64,000 nt of DNA from Leptolyngbya sp. SIO1E4. Its GTDB lineage: Bacteria > Cyanobacteriota > Cyanobacteriia > Phormidesmidales > Phormidesmidaceae. The stretch's first letter is position 1, and each line of letters opens with the position of its first letter. This document shows, in pieces, positions 36,433 to 45,737 of the stretch. The stretch lies in the NCBI GenBank assembly GCA_010672825.2, contig JAAHFU020000002.1, positions 446,001 to 510,000 on the forward strand, written 5' to 3'. Made by a program: the position numbers and the translations under genes. A model generated the notes under the pieces. It saw only the letters and a program-made list of their open reading frames with translations, made no database searches and was not told the DNA's origin.

Positions 36433-36933
36433 TTAAGTCTCGCCAATAACGGCAGGGGGGATATCAGGATGCGGTGCGATCGCTACCGTGTCACCCTGTC
36501 GCATCTGCCCCGACTTCAGGACTCGCGCATACACACGGCTGCTACCAGGATAGTGCTTCTGACTGATGCGACTGTAGCGCTTGTTGGAGAACCAGCGCAT
36601 ATTTTTGCGGCACGGAGTCGTATAGCTGGCGATTTCTAACAACACTTCATTGCCTAGCTGCAGGCAGCATCCGGGGGTTACCTGAGCCCAATCTAGGCCT
36701 GCGATCGTCACATTTTCTCCCGCAAAGCCGGGTGCTAAAGTGTGCCCTTCTTGTTGCAGGGTTTCAATCACTTCTAGGGACCATAAACAAACGGCTTTCT
36801 CAGGCCCACCATGGATATTTGGATTGCTATGCTCGTCTCCCACTAAGCCCATTGTCGTGACATCTGCCTGGGGAACCGCTAATTTTGGCACTCCGCCTTT
36901 GGAGACACTAATTTGCACGATATATCCGCTCAT
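36433..36933 (-). CDS. MOSC-domain protein
   Basis: A 166-residue MOSC domain (molybdenum cofactor sulfurase C-terminal-like). It shows GLVGDEHSNPNIHGGPEKAVCLWS, then PGFAGENVTIAGLDW and a conserved Cys in SYTTPCRKNMRWF, which in this family can bind sulfur or the pterin. It is likely involved in sulfur transfer or molybdopterin-linked detoxification. Standalone, cytoplasmic. It is 33 bases downstream of the acylphosphatase stop in the same direction. Confidence 0.9.
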   Translation of the reverse strand: MSGYIVQISVSKGGVPKLAVPQADVTTMGLVGDEHSNPNIHGGPEKAVCLWSLEVIETLQQEGHTLAPGFAGENVTIAGLDWAQVTPGCCLQLGNEVLLEIASYTTPCRKNMRWFSNKRYSRISQKHYPGSSRVYARVLKSGQMRQGDTVAIAPHPDIPPAVIGET

Positions 36934-36966
36934 TGCTTCCGTCTTTAAGCATGCACAGCCATGAGG

Positions 36967-37239
36967 CTAGCGTTCAATCGAGAAATTGCCAAATTCTCCA
37001 TTGGCGGTGTCGTAGGTTACATCAACTTGTTGAACCTCGGCGGCTGGAGGCCCCTGTCTGGCCCAGTCTAAAAGCTGATTGAGGGATGGCGACGGCCCTT
37101 CAGCAACGATTTCAACCGTGCCGTCAGGCAGATTTTTGACATACCCCGTAAGGCCCAGCTGAGACGCCTTTGCAAGGGTGTTGTAGCGATACCCAACTCC
37201 TTGGACTAGCCCACGAACAATAATGCGAATTCGTTCCAT
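36967..37239 (-). CDS. Acylphosphatase
   Basis: A 90-residue acylphosphatase hydrolysing acyl phosphates. The active-site motif is VRGLVQGVGYRYNT (phosphate-binding Arg present), then GLTGYVKNLPDGTVEIVAEG with the catalytic Asn. ATG 37239 is preferred, with ATG 37248 three codons upstream. It probably shares a transcript with the MOSC gene. Confidence 0.93.
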   Translation of the reverse strand: MERIRIIVRGLVQGVGYRYNTLAKASQLGLTGYVKNLPDGTVEIVAEGPSPSLNQLLDWARQGPPAAEVQQVDVTYDTANGEFGNFSIER

Positions 37240-37498
37240 CCCTGACAATGAACTCGTTGAATTACTGAATATATTGTAGTTTTTTTATCAGTCTCGCTTC
37301 CCGACTTTCCCGAAAAAACGCTGAATCTGAAAAGTAAAATTGCAAACAACCGGCTGCGATCGCGGCCCTTTGACTCTTCAAAAAGGTTTGAACACCGCCC
37401 TTGAACGGCTTTAGGACATTTAATCAACAGCCTTGATAGTGTATTGCCTTTTTAGCAAAACTTGAAACGTCCCCGGCAGCAAATTCGGGCATTGCCGT

Positions 37499-37748
37499 AG
37501 CAGTGGCCAGTCCGATTAAGACAAGACTGCGAGCCCATTTTGATGCTGTGCTAAACATCCGAGCGGTACTCGGTACGTTCATCAAAATCGCCAGCGCGAC
37601 AAAATTAGCCGCTCTCTCCAGGGAACTCCGAAGATCAGATGCGGTATAAAAAACAGCCCCCCGAGATCGCGGGGGGCTATTTTTTTAGAAGACTCAGCAC
37701 CTTGAGAGAGTGTGGGCCACATATAGCAGTCGCCAGTCCGATTAGGAC
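37499..37748. repeat. 24-bp direct repeats flanking a terminator
   Basis: AGCAGTGGCCAGTCCGATTA plus AGAC (37499-37522) recurs with two substitutions at 37725-37748. The pair encloses the strong terminator at 37655-37678 within the 517-bp gap between acylphosphatase and the nuclease gene. Spacing is 226 bp. Nothing else was recognised in the gap. Confidence 0.75.
37655..37678 (-). terminator. Strong (bidirectional) intrinsic terminator
   Basis: AGCCCCCCG (37655-37663) pairs perfectly with CGGGGGGCT (37670-37678). Runs of A before and T after allow termination in both directions. It lies 88 bases after the stop of the leftward RTX nuclease gene. Confidence 0.85.
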
Positions 37749-37765
37749 GCGACACAATGCAGGCG

Positions 37766-40700
37766 CTACACAAATATGTTGTTGAGATTATTCTCAAAGG
37801 TGCTGACCTGAGTGTTATTCACAAAGGCCAGCAGGTCATCGTTGATGCTGATTTCAACCCCGTTATTCACCCGTTGGAAGGTAAGGTCACCCACCCCAAC
37901 GCTGATATCAAACTGGGTGTTGCCCAACTGGAAATTCTCGATGCGATCGAAGCCTTCGCCAGTGGCCAGAACAACGGTATCAGACCCGCCATTGAGCTGA
38001 ATCTGGTCATTCCCAGAGCCGCTATCAATCAGGTCATTGCCAGACCCCGTGCGGATGATGTCATCGCCATCGCCGCCAATCAGAGTATCATTGCCACCGT
38101 TGCCGTTGATTTCATCATTGCCAGCACCCCCGTCGATAAATTCAGAGGCGCCGCTGCCGTTGATGCGATCGTTGCCCTCACGTCCGAAGATTTCATCTTC
38201 TCCACCATTGCCATTAATGGTGTCGTTGCCGCTACCGCCATCAATGTACTCAGCGGCATTGCTGCCATTGACGTTGTCATTACCGGCCCCAGCAAAATAG
38301 GTATCTTCACCACCATTGCCGTTAATGGTGTCATTACCGTCAAAACCGTTAAAGACTTCTGCAGCACCGGTACCGTTCAGGTTATCGTTACCGTCCGTTC
38401 CATTAATGACATTTGCAGCTGGCTCGAAGGTGAATCGGGCCACAGCAGGGTCATGATCGCTGGCCCGACTGGCTGTTTCTGCGAACTCGCTGTTGGCATG
38501 CACCACATCGAACTCAGCGGTGGCGTTAAGGCTGTCACTGACCAGGATGTGGTCTAACTTTTGGGAGTTGCCCTGGAAGATGAAGCTGTAGCGCTCGTCT
38601 TCTGGCAAGGTATTCACCAGGTTGGTGAGCCCCGCGCTCTCTAAACCCGTAACAGGGGAAATGAACTCGAACTCGTTCAGGTCACCTAGAACCACGACAT
38701 TGGCGTCGCTGTCAGCATTCAGAGCGTCGGAGACAAAGTCTTGAACCGCTGCAGACTGGGCTTGCCGCTCGTCCAAACTGCCGTTGACCGATACATCTTC
38801 CTGGCGCTCATCGAAGGGTTGCTCAATGCCGAGAATGGGAGCACTCCCCCCCTTAGACGAGAAGTGATTGTTAACCACAGTCACTTCTTCGCCATTGAAC
38901 TCGAAGGTGGCAACCAGCGGCAGACGAGCCCCATCAAACGCTTCACCCGATGCCTGACTACCAATGGTTTGAACCGAATTATCAACCAGGTTGACGCGCT
39001 CTGGATTGTACAGGTAGGCGGTGCGGATGTTCCCCCCCGGCTGCCCGCCGCTCTGACCTTCAGTGATGAAGGTGTTGTCGATGAACGCATACTGAGGCCC
39101 CCCGGCAGCAGCAATCTCATCAATTAACAGCTGTAGGGTGTCGCTGGCAGAGGTAACACCGTCATTAATCTCAGCCCCGGTGTTGTCTTGCACTTCCTGC
39201 AGGCCAATGATGTCAGGGGAGTTCAGATTATTGACAATTTGCTCAGCAATAGCGGTAAAGCGACCATCGCCAATATCGTCATCAACATCGTCAGGGTCGT
39301 TATCGTCTACGTTGTTGACATCCTCCACCAGGGGATCCAGGTTGAGCACGTTGTAGGTCGCAACCGTAAGCTGATCGGCGGTTCCCTCTAAGCTGGTAGA
39401 TTCTGGCTGCAAGCCCGCAGACTCAATGTTGGCCGTGAAGTCTTCCGTGGGGTAGATTTCAAAGTTGCCGAAGCCATACCCAACCACACCGGTCACATCA
39501 CCCAAGACATCCCCTGCATTCACCTCGGGGAAGTCAAAGTCAAAAATGCCAGAGTCTTCGTCGATTTGAATCTTCTCAGGATTGAAGTCGTCGGGGCTGA
39601 TGTTCAGGGTGCCGCGATCGGAGATGCCTGATGCCCCCTGGATGCCGGGCGTATTGGGATCAAGATCGGTCACCGTAAAGATTTCGCCGAAGCGGTTGGT
39701 GGGCGCCACAGCCACCAGATCCTGAGCCGTGACCAGCATGCCTTCTAAAGACTCAAAGAAATCGATACCATCACTTACGGGGTCAAATGAACCGAAAGCA
39801 TCATCATCAATGTTTTCAGTGGGCGGAACGCGTCCCCCATTGCCGATCAAAGTAGACTCCACCGTCCCTAAGGAGTCGGACAGAGTGGTGACGGTCGGAT
39901 CAATCAGTTGAGTACTGGGCAAGTTGCGGGTTCGGGTTCTGCCGGGGAAGAATTCCGCCACGGTGGCTTCCACTTGCACCGACTCACCCACCGTTACGCC
40001 AGGGTCAGCATCGGTAAAGACAAAGATGGCGTCGGAGGTGGCAATATTTCCGTCTCCATCTGGATCCTGGATGTAGAAGCCATCAGAATCCACTGCAGTG
40101 ACAACCCCCTGAGTGGTCACCGCATCACCAGTGATGTTGAAGGTGTTGGAGGGGAGGTTATCAAAGAAATCAGCAACGGTGCTGCCATTGAGAACGAAAG
40201 GCGAAACGTGACCCGCCCCCTGAATCTCATAGATGGAAGCAATGACTGTAGGAAGCTCGTTAGTGACCCCTGGCGTCGGTGCTTGGGCGACAAAGGAACC
40301 GGTACCATCTGGAACCCGGCTATTAGACTCATTGGCCCCATTCCCGTTGCTATTTTCGTTGAATTGCGTGCTCTGCCCTAAGCCTGTGAGGAGACCGCTG
40401 TCATCGCTATCGCTGGTGTCATAAACCACAGCATCCAGCAGGTTGGTCGTAGTGACTGAGGTGCCATTGGGGAAGTCCGCAGCATCCGCCTGATAGATAG
40501 CGACGGCATCGGCACCATTCTGCAGCGTATTGACAGGAAAGACTAAATCAACATTGGCAACACCCGCATTGCCCAGAACGAAGAAGCCATCTGCATCAGT
40601 GCTGAAACCGTCTAGGTCAAACGCTTGGTAGGCGGCATCCCCGTTGCCGTTGAAGAAAACAACGGTTAACCCCTCCAGTGACGTATTGCCCAGGCCGCCA

Positions 40701-41542
40701 TCGTAAAGTTCTACGAACTCTAGCGAATCATTGACCGGATTCGTGGGGGTGTCAACATCAACCTCGTTGATGAAAATGTTAGGGGTGCCACTGGCTTCAC
40801 TCGCCGTGAGTTGAAGGTTGTCAAACCGATTATTGCCTCCAGAACTAGTCGCCCCGTCCACCGTGAATCGAATGATGGCATTTGCAGCGTTGTCTAAAAG
40901 GCTACCCGCATCTGCGGTCTCAACTTCCCAGGTGCTAGAGAGCGCACCTGCATCGGTATAAATTGTTGTAAAGTTAGTCCCTCCATCGGTCGAAACAGAG
41001 ACTTCACGGCTGTTAAAACCGGTGCTCGTTCCGCGTTGCGCCCAGCTAATATCGATATTTTCAAAGCCGGTTAAATCAGCTTCAACATCAAAAAATTTAC
41101 CGTTATTTCCGCTGCCAACAATCGAGAGCGAACCCCCTGCAAAGGTGCCAAAGGGGCGGTTCAAACCAGTACCACTGAAAGTTCCCCAGTTATCACCGGT
41201 TCCAGTTGCAAAGTTATCACCCGTGAGATCGGTGACATCAATATAAGCACCAAAGTCGGAGATATTGGGAATCCCTGCGCCTGGATCAGTCTCGAAAATC
41301 AGCGCTCCTGGATTGCCAGAAAAGGAATCTTGCACGGGATATAAACGACCTTCACCAGGAGCTTGTGGGGTCACACCACTTATCGAAGTCGCTGGGTCAT
41401 AAAAGCCATCATCAAAGGGATCGTTATTATCCAACAGGTGACCAAAATTATCCCGAGCGTTGTCATCACCGGTTGAGTTCAGGAGATCAGAGTCGTTATT
41501 GGTGTTATTAAAACTCCACCAACTTAGTAAAGTCGTAGCCAT
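37766..41542 (-). CDS. Secreted RTX nuclease (EEP family, ExeM/NucH-like)
   Basis: A 1258-residue acidic protein without a classical signal peptide, as expected for type I secretion. Order: N-terminal beta-rich region (to ~250), lamin-tail-like domain (IFINEVDVDTPTNPVNDSLE, ~253-380), OB-like/ExeM region (~430-690) and endonuclease/exonuclease/phosphatase domain (~700-1030). The EEP domain shows VATYNVLNLD, IIGLQEVQDN, VNNHFSSKGG, VLGDLNEFEF, LDHILVSD and SDHDPAVARF, which are the metal and catalytic residues. RTX calcium-binding nonapeptides (GGxGxDxIx, ~1040-1190) follow. It is likely an extracellular DNase or phosphodiesterase. AGGAGG lies 10 bases before the ATG. It is followed upstream by an RTX 5'-nucleotidase in the same direction. 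Confidence 0.93.
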   Translation of the reverse strand: MATTLLSWWSFNNTNNDSDLLNSTGDDNARDNFGHLLDNNDPFDDGFYDPATSISGVTPQAPGEGRLYPVQDSFSGNPGALIFETDPGAGIPNISDFGAYIDVTDLTGDNFATGTGDNWGTFSGTGLNRPFGTFAGGSLSIVGSGNNGKFFDVEADLTGFENIDISWAQRGTSTGFNSREVSVSTDGGTNFTTIYTDAGALSSTWEVETADAGSLLDNAANAIIRFTVDGATSSGGNNRFDNLQLTASEASGTPNIFINEVDVDTPTNPVNDSLEFVELYDGGLGNTSLEGLTVVFFNGNGDAAYQAFDLDGFSTDADGFFVLGNAGVANVDLVFPVNTLQNGADAVAIYQADAADFPNGTSVTTTNLLDAVVYDTSDSDDSGLLTGLGQSTQFNENSNGNGANESNSRVPDGTGSFVAQAPTPGVTNELPTVIASIYEIQGAGHVSPFVLNGSTVADFFDNLPSNTFNITGDAVTTQGVVTAVDSDGFYIQDPDGDGNIATSDAIFVFTDADPGVTVGESVQVEATVAEFFPGRTRTRNLPSTQLIDPTVTTLSDSLGTVESTLIGNGGRVPPTENIDDDAFGSFDPVSDGIDFFESLEGMLVTAQDLVAVAPTNRFGEIFTVTDLDPNTPGIQGASGISDRGTLNISPDDFNPEKIQIDEDSGIFDFDFPEVNAGDVLGDVTGVVGYGFGNFEIYPTEDFTANIESAGLQPESTSLEGTADQLTVATYNVLNLDPLVEDVNNVDDNDPDDVDDDIGDGRFTAIAEQIVNNLNSPDIIGLQEVQDNTGAEINDGVTSASDTLQLLIDEIAAAGGPQYAFIDNTFITEGQSGGQPGGNIRTAYLYNPERVNLVDNSVQTIGSQASGEAFDGARLPLVATFEFNGEEVTVVNNHFSSKGGSAPILGIEQPFDERQEDVSVNGSLDERQAQSAAVQDFVSDALNADSDANVVVLGDLNEFEFISPVTGLESAGLTNLVNTLPEDERYSFIFQGNSQKLDHILVSDSLNATAEFDVVHANSEFAETASRASDHDPAVARFTFEPAANVINGTDGNDNLNGTGAAEVFNGFDGNDTINGNGGEDTYFAGAGNDNVNGSNAAEYIDGGSGNDTINGNGGEDEIFGREGNDRINGSGASEFIDGGAGNDEINGNGGNDTLIGGDGDDIIRTGSGNDLIDSGSGNDQIQLNGGSDTVVLATGEGFDRIENFQLGNTQFDISVGVGDLTFQRVNNGVEISINDDLLAFVNNTQVSTFENNLNNIFV

Positions 41543-41848
41543 TTCTAGAAACTCCTCCTAGTACAGGTTTCTTACTGACTTGAGAATCGAATGTCTACTG
41601 CTGATAAAATGCCTCAATTGAGATCGTTTGTAACGGCCTAGCTGGGTCAACAATTTCAAAAGGTTGACTGTCACTGATATCACAAGAAACCCAGCTTTAA
41701 GGAAGCTCTTAAAATACCAAGTTTTAGCGAAACCACGTAACAACGTTGCAGATGAAGTTAAAGCGAACGTCAAGCATTTATTAAGGGCCACAAAGTTCAT
41801 GAAAACTGGACATACTGGTGTTCAATATGTCCAGATTTTTGCGTATTA

Positions 41849-41878
41849 CCCCGTAACTCATAGATACAAGTTACGGGG
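41849..41878. terminator. Hairpin between the two RTX genes
   Basis: CCCCGTAACT (41849-41858) pairs perfectly with AGTTACGGGG (41869-41878). It lies 87 bases after the stop of the leftward 5'-nucleotidase gene. It has no strong U-tract on either side, so it may be a processing or partial termination site. The rest of the 422-bp gap (including an 80-codon frame at 41558-41800) shows nothing convincing. Confidence 0.5.
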
Positions 41879-41964
41879 TCAAAACGTCAGTGAAGCCCTT
41901 TATTTGCGGAGAGCAGTCGGCGATCGCCCAGAAACCCGGGTTCTTGTCAAACTAAACCGACATT

Positions 41965-44484
41965 CTAGGCAACAAAATCGAAATCGCTGGCCGTCAAGGT
42001 ATTGGTATTCACCCCTGTCAAAATGGCCAACGTCTCTTCTCCAAGGGCGATCGTGTTACCGCTCAGGGAAAGGGCTTCCAGGCTGCTGACACCGATGATT
42101 TGTAGCGTGTCGATGCCGACTTCGAAGTCAGTAATGGTGTCGGTGCCTTCACCAGCTGCTAGAACGAAGGTATCAGCCCCTTGACCGCCGGAGGAGTTGT
42201 CACCCGTGAGGGTGTCATTGCCGAGGCCGCCGCGCAGCAGATCGTCCCCGTCGTCACCCCAGATGGTGTCGTCACCCGCTTCGCCAAAGAGTTGATCGTC
42301 GCCGCTCTTGCCGCCAATACGGTCATTACCTGCACCCCCAAAAATGATGTCATCGCCCCCGGCTTCGCCGACCTGAGCGTTGCGATCGTTGCGATCTCCC
42401 CGCAGCAAGTCATTGCCGTTACCGCCTCGGATCACGTCATTGCCCAGGTCACCCGCAACGAGATCGTCGCCATCGCCGCCGTCGAGTTCGTTGTCGCCAC
42501 TGGTGCCGATGAGTTCCACGGGTTCTGCACCACCACTGGCACCCTCGAGGACAGTGTCCTCTCGGAACGCCAGGTTCTGAATGCGAGTATCCTCATCACG
42601 TCCCGTGTCTGCATCCGTGAAGGGAGTGTCCAGGAAGTTATCGAACAGGTATTCCGCCAGCGCATCTTGCTCAGTCCCGTCTGGAGCGAAGGTGGCGTTA
42701 CCGGTGCGGGGCGCATCTTCGGGTGCCTCTAGGGGCTGATAGTTGCTGCCGAAGGCGGGAAAAGGATACCCATCGCCGCCAACCCCGGTGGGGTTGCCCG
42801 CATCATCAAAACGCTCATTGGCCAAGAAGCCCAGGGTAACGATCCGAATGCTGCGGTTGGGGTCACCTACAAGTTCGCCGTCTTCAACCAGCACATCTAG
42901 AACCGTGCCATCTTCAGCCTTGATTGCTGCAGACTGGATGCGATCGCCCGGCTCGTCCGTCAAGTCAAAGCTGAATTCGATACCGCTTACCTGTGGGAAA
43001 CGCCCCTGGGTGTTGGAGTCGTCCGGGCTGCTGGCAGCAATCCCATGCTCCAGCACTGCCAATAGACCCTCAGCCGTAATATCCAACACCGTCAAATCGT
43101 TGTTGAACCGCAGGGTATTGATAATGTCGGTTTCAGAAATTCCCCCTTCAGGCTTAACCCCTGGGATTTCTTCGTTGGGCAAGAAGGCCGGATCCACCGT
43201 GCCCCCAGGCGGCACAATTACCTGACCGATGTCATCACGGATGCCACCCCCATTCTTGATGGAAACCACGATGCTGTCATCACCGGTAATTTCGCGGGCC
43301 ACTTCCAGGTTGGCATCTGCGGTCAAATTCCCGAGGTTAGTTTCCTGGGTGCGGACGCTGCCCCGTCTCCCGTCGAGGTAAACGTCGCTGATACCGAAGA
43401 CATTGCTTTCTTTCTCGTTGATGACAGCTTCTAGATCATCTACGATGGCTTGAATTTCAGGATCTACCAGATTTTCAGCCCCGAGGTCAGCCACCCCTTG
43501 CTCATCGGTGGCGTAGGCACCGCTCACCTCAGAATCGTAGCTGTCAGGGATGATGACGCCGTTTTCGTCAAAGTCAATGACTAAGCGACCGACATACTTG
43601 TAGTTACCGTCGGTGCTGATCACGGCGACCGGGTTGCCATCCGCATCATTAATGAAGGTGGGGTATTCGCCCTGAACGGTGTCACCATCTCGGGGGCGAT
43701 CGTTGTCATCAAACAGACGGGTATTCGAGCCCCCAGCCATAATGATGTCTACATTGCTCAGACGCTCGGCCAGGGCTTGCTCGATCGCAATCTGCTGCAT
43801 GTGAGACAGCACGATCACCTTATCAATATCCGGGTTGGCGCTCAGCAGAGCATCCACATCTTCCTGAATTTCAGCAGCCAAAGCATCTAGCTGAGCATCG
43901 GTGGGCACCCCATCAAAATCACCCGGCAGCACCGTAACATCCCCAGGGCTGGCAACGGTGGTGATGGTGGGGGTTGTAGCACCCACAACACCAATTCTTT
44001 CGCCGTTTACGTCAATAACTGTACTAGCAGCGAGGCTGTTTGCTTGGGGGGCTTGAGCATCCTCAACCACCAGCCCAGCGAGGTTAGGATCCGTAGAGAA
44101 ATCCAGATTAGAACTCAGGTAAGGGAATGCTGTTCCCTCAAAGCCATCTTCCTCACTGCCTGCGATGAGCCCTGCCAGAAACTCGGTACCCAGGTCAAAC
44201 TCATGGTTGCCTAGGGCGATCGCCTGGAAGCCTAATTCGTTCTGAATCAAAATGTCGGCTCGACCGGCCCCTCCAAAGACATCTTCAGAGGCCTCGAAAA
44301 ATAAACCCGGCAGAATGGCGTCTCCAGAAGAGAGCACCAGTGTATTATCTTCAATACCATCGTCGCCTAAGTCTTGTGCCTTCAGCGCATTGAGAACTGC
44401 AGAGAAGCGAGGCGCATCGTCCAGAGCGGGAATCCCTGCTTCTTGGTCTGCGGTATGCAATAGTTCAAGCGTAAAATCAGCCAT
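41965..44484 (-). CDS. Secreted RTX metallophosphatase/5'-nucleotidase
   Basis: An 839-residue protein. The N-terminal calcineurin-like phosphoesterase (LELLHTADQEAG, VLSSGDAILPG, ALGNHEFDLG, VLSHMQQ) has an unusual Gln where the usual motif is H-T-x-D-x-H. The 5'-nucleotidase C-terminal domain (LTADANLEVAREITG, IKNGGGIRDDIG, TLRFNNDLTVLDITAEGLLAVLEHG) follows. It ends with RTX repeats (GGDGDDLVAGDLGNDVIRGG...) and a C-terminal type I-like secretion region (TDTITDFEVGIDTLQI). ATG 44484 is chosen because the catalytic domain starts there; the frame opens 21 codons earlier. It pairs with the RTX nuclease for nucleotide breakdown and phosphate release outside the cell. Confidence 0.93.
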   Translation of the reverse strand: MADFTLELLHTADQEAGIPALDDAPRFSAVLNALKAQDLGDDGIEDNTLVLSSGDAILPGLFFEASEDVFGGAGRADILIQNELGFQAIALGNHEFDLGTEFLAGLIAGSEEDGFEGTAFPYLSSNLDFSTDPNLAGLVVEDAQAPQANSLAASTVIDVNGERIGVVGATTPTITTVASPGDVTVLPGDFDGVPTDAQLDALAAEIQEDVDALLSANPDIDKVIVLSHMQQIAIEQALAERLSNVDIIMAGGSNTRLFDDNDRPRDGDTVQGEYPTFINDADGNPVAVISTDGNYKYVGRLVIDFDENGVIIPDSYDSEVSGAYATDEQGVADLGAENLVDPEIQAIVDDLEAVINEKESNVFGISDVYLDGRRGSVRTQETNLGNLTADANLEVAREITGDDSIVVSIKNGGGIRDDIGQVIVPPGGTVDPAFLPNEEIPGVKPEGGISETDIINTLRFNNDLTVLDITAEGLLAVLEHGIAASSPDDSNTQGRFPQVSGIEFSFDLTDEPGDRIQSAAIKAEDGTVLDVLVEDGELVGDPNRSIRIVTLGFLANERFDDAGNPTGVGGDGYPFPAFGSNYQPLEAPEDAPRTGNATFAPDGTEQDALAEYLFDNFLDTPFTDADTGRDEDTRIQNLAFREDTVLEGASGGAEPVELIGTSGDNELDGGDGDDLVAGDLGNDVIRGGNGNDLLRGDRNDRNAQVGEAGGDDIIFGGAGNDRIGGKSGDDQLFGEAGDDTIWGDDGDDLLRGGLGNDTLTGDNSSGGQGADTFVLAAGEGTDTITDFEVGIDTLQIIGVSSLEALSLSGNTIALGEETLAILTGVNTNTLTASDFDFVA

Positions 44485-45463
44485 GAATCCCTCTTGTTGA
44501 TTGAGAAGCAGACAGCAAAACAAGTCGGAGCCAGCAATCACTAGCACCGAACTCGTTTATTCCACAGACGTCAGTCACCACACAGCCTTAGAAGCCCGGT
44601 TCTATACACAACCACGTGTAAACCCAGCAACAGTCGGAAAATTCACCGTTCAACCCACGATCCGGTCTTCAGGGTGCACCGTAACTTCTGCTGAGGAAAC
44701 TGGCGTAAACCAGCTCTTCACAGAAAACGACTGAGACATCGGCGTGATTTAGCCTGCATGCCGCATTCAATGTGACAGGCCAAAGTAAAGTTCGGGTAAA
44801 GCTGGACTTAAGGATTCGTACAAACACGTAGGCTTTGTCAAAACTTCACACCTTAGAAGTAGTCTTTGCGCTGGTTTCATCAAGGAAATGGAAACTTCTA
44901 TAAAGCTTTCAAAAAGTGACTCAAACACCCGAATAAATTACACGCAGGCTGTCGTTTAACTCTGATTCTATTTACCAAAGCCCTCTACCCACAAAGCTTT
45001 AGCCATTTAACCAAGAGGTCTAGTAACCTCTGACAGCAAACGTAGGTAAGTTTGATAGCGGGTCATGCATTAACCTTCTACAGCTCGCAACAGATCGATA
45101 TTGATGGCTTTTTCTTCTGAGTGAATGTGTTTAAATACACTCCGATAGAATACCTGCGAGGTTAATGGTTGAGCGGTAGAACTCAACATCCACAAACGCT
45201 TAAATACAGACAAGTCTGGGCGTCAGAAACAGTTATCTGAACTCCCTGCAGAAGGATATCTTGCTAAGAGAGTATTGTCTGACACGATGCCCTGTCGCTT
45301 TGGGCAGACGAAGCCGATTGGTGTAAGGGGATATTCGGGCTAGGGGATGTGCGCTAAATCACAGGAGAACGCGAGAGGAATCACCGAGAACCTGGAAAAT
45401 TGTCACGGGAATCCGTTACCGACCCCCATAAACTAGGTCTATTCAGGCAAAGTTTTGTCAGTG
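44485..45463. other. Gene-poor region upstream of the RTX 5'-nucleotidase
   Basis: Nearly 1 kb with no convincing gene. It must contain the promoter of the leftward 5'-nucleotidase. An operator-like imperfect palindrome, GAGTGAATGTGTTTAAATAC continuing ACTC, lies at 45119-45142. No clear Pho box (two direct CTTAACCT-type repeats with 11-bp period) was found on the nuclease-facing strand. Confidence 0.45.
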
Positions 45464-45562
45464 ATGGCTAAGATCTGTACTAAACCGCTTAAGCCTAATC
45501 CTTTTGTGGCTTACCGTGACCCGCTAACGGGGCGATGGATTGTGGTAAAGCCTCGGAGCTAG
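45464..45562 (+). CDS. 32-residue conserved-looking mini-protein
   Basis: ATG 45464 opens a 32-codon frame, translating to MAKICTKPLKPNPFVAYRDP followed by LTGRWIVVKPRS. The composition (KPLKPNPF, YRDPxTGRW) is protein-like and, from memory, matches very small cyanobacterial hypothetical proteins; this was not searched. It is preceded by GTC AGT G and no strong SD. The function is unknown. It lies 175 bases upstream of the proline iminopeptidase gene. Confidence 0.55.
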   Translation: MAKICTKPLKPNPFVAYRDPLTGRWIVVKPRS

Positions 45563-45737
45563 ATCATCCCTGCGATCGCGTCAATCGTGATCAGGGCGTG
45601 GTGGATGTAACGGGTTAGAATGGAGTAAATCCTTTACATACTCTGCATTTCGGGCGATTGTTAGGTGGAGTTGGCTTGAGCCCGTCACAATAATCTTCAA
45701 AGCATCTCAGAATTGAGATGTCGGTGCTTTACTGAGT

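Noticed and set aside
38037-38300. Frames on the plus strand across the RTX repeats
   Set aside because: Repetitive antisense of calcium-binding nonapeptide codons; no independent support. The same applies at 42181-42732.
41558-41800. 80-residue basic frame on the minus strand between the RTX genes
   Set aside because: No recognisable family, atypical composition and no clear ribosome-binding site.
45070-45170. Possible Pho box near the RTX 5'-nucleotidase
   Set aside because: TTAACC-like pieces are present but lack the 11-bp direct repeat period and lie about 600 bases from the gene.
45625-45637. Possible NtcA site upstream of the iminopeptidase gene (GTAAATCCTTTAC)
   Set aside because: The GTA-TAC spacing is seven, not the eight bases of the NtcA consensus, and the gene is not an expected target.
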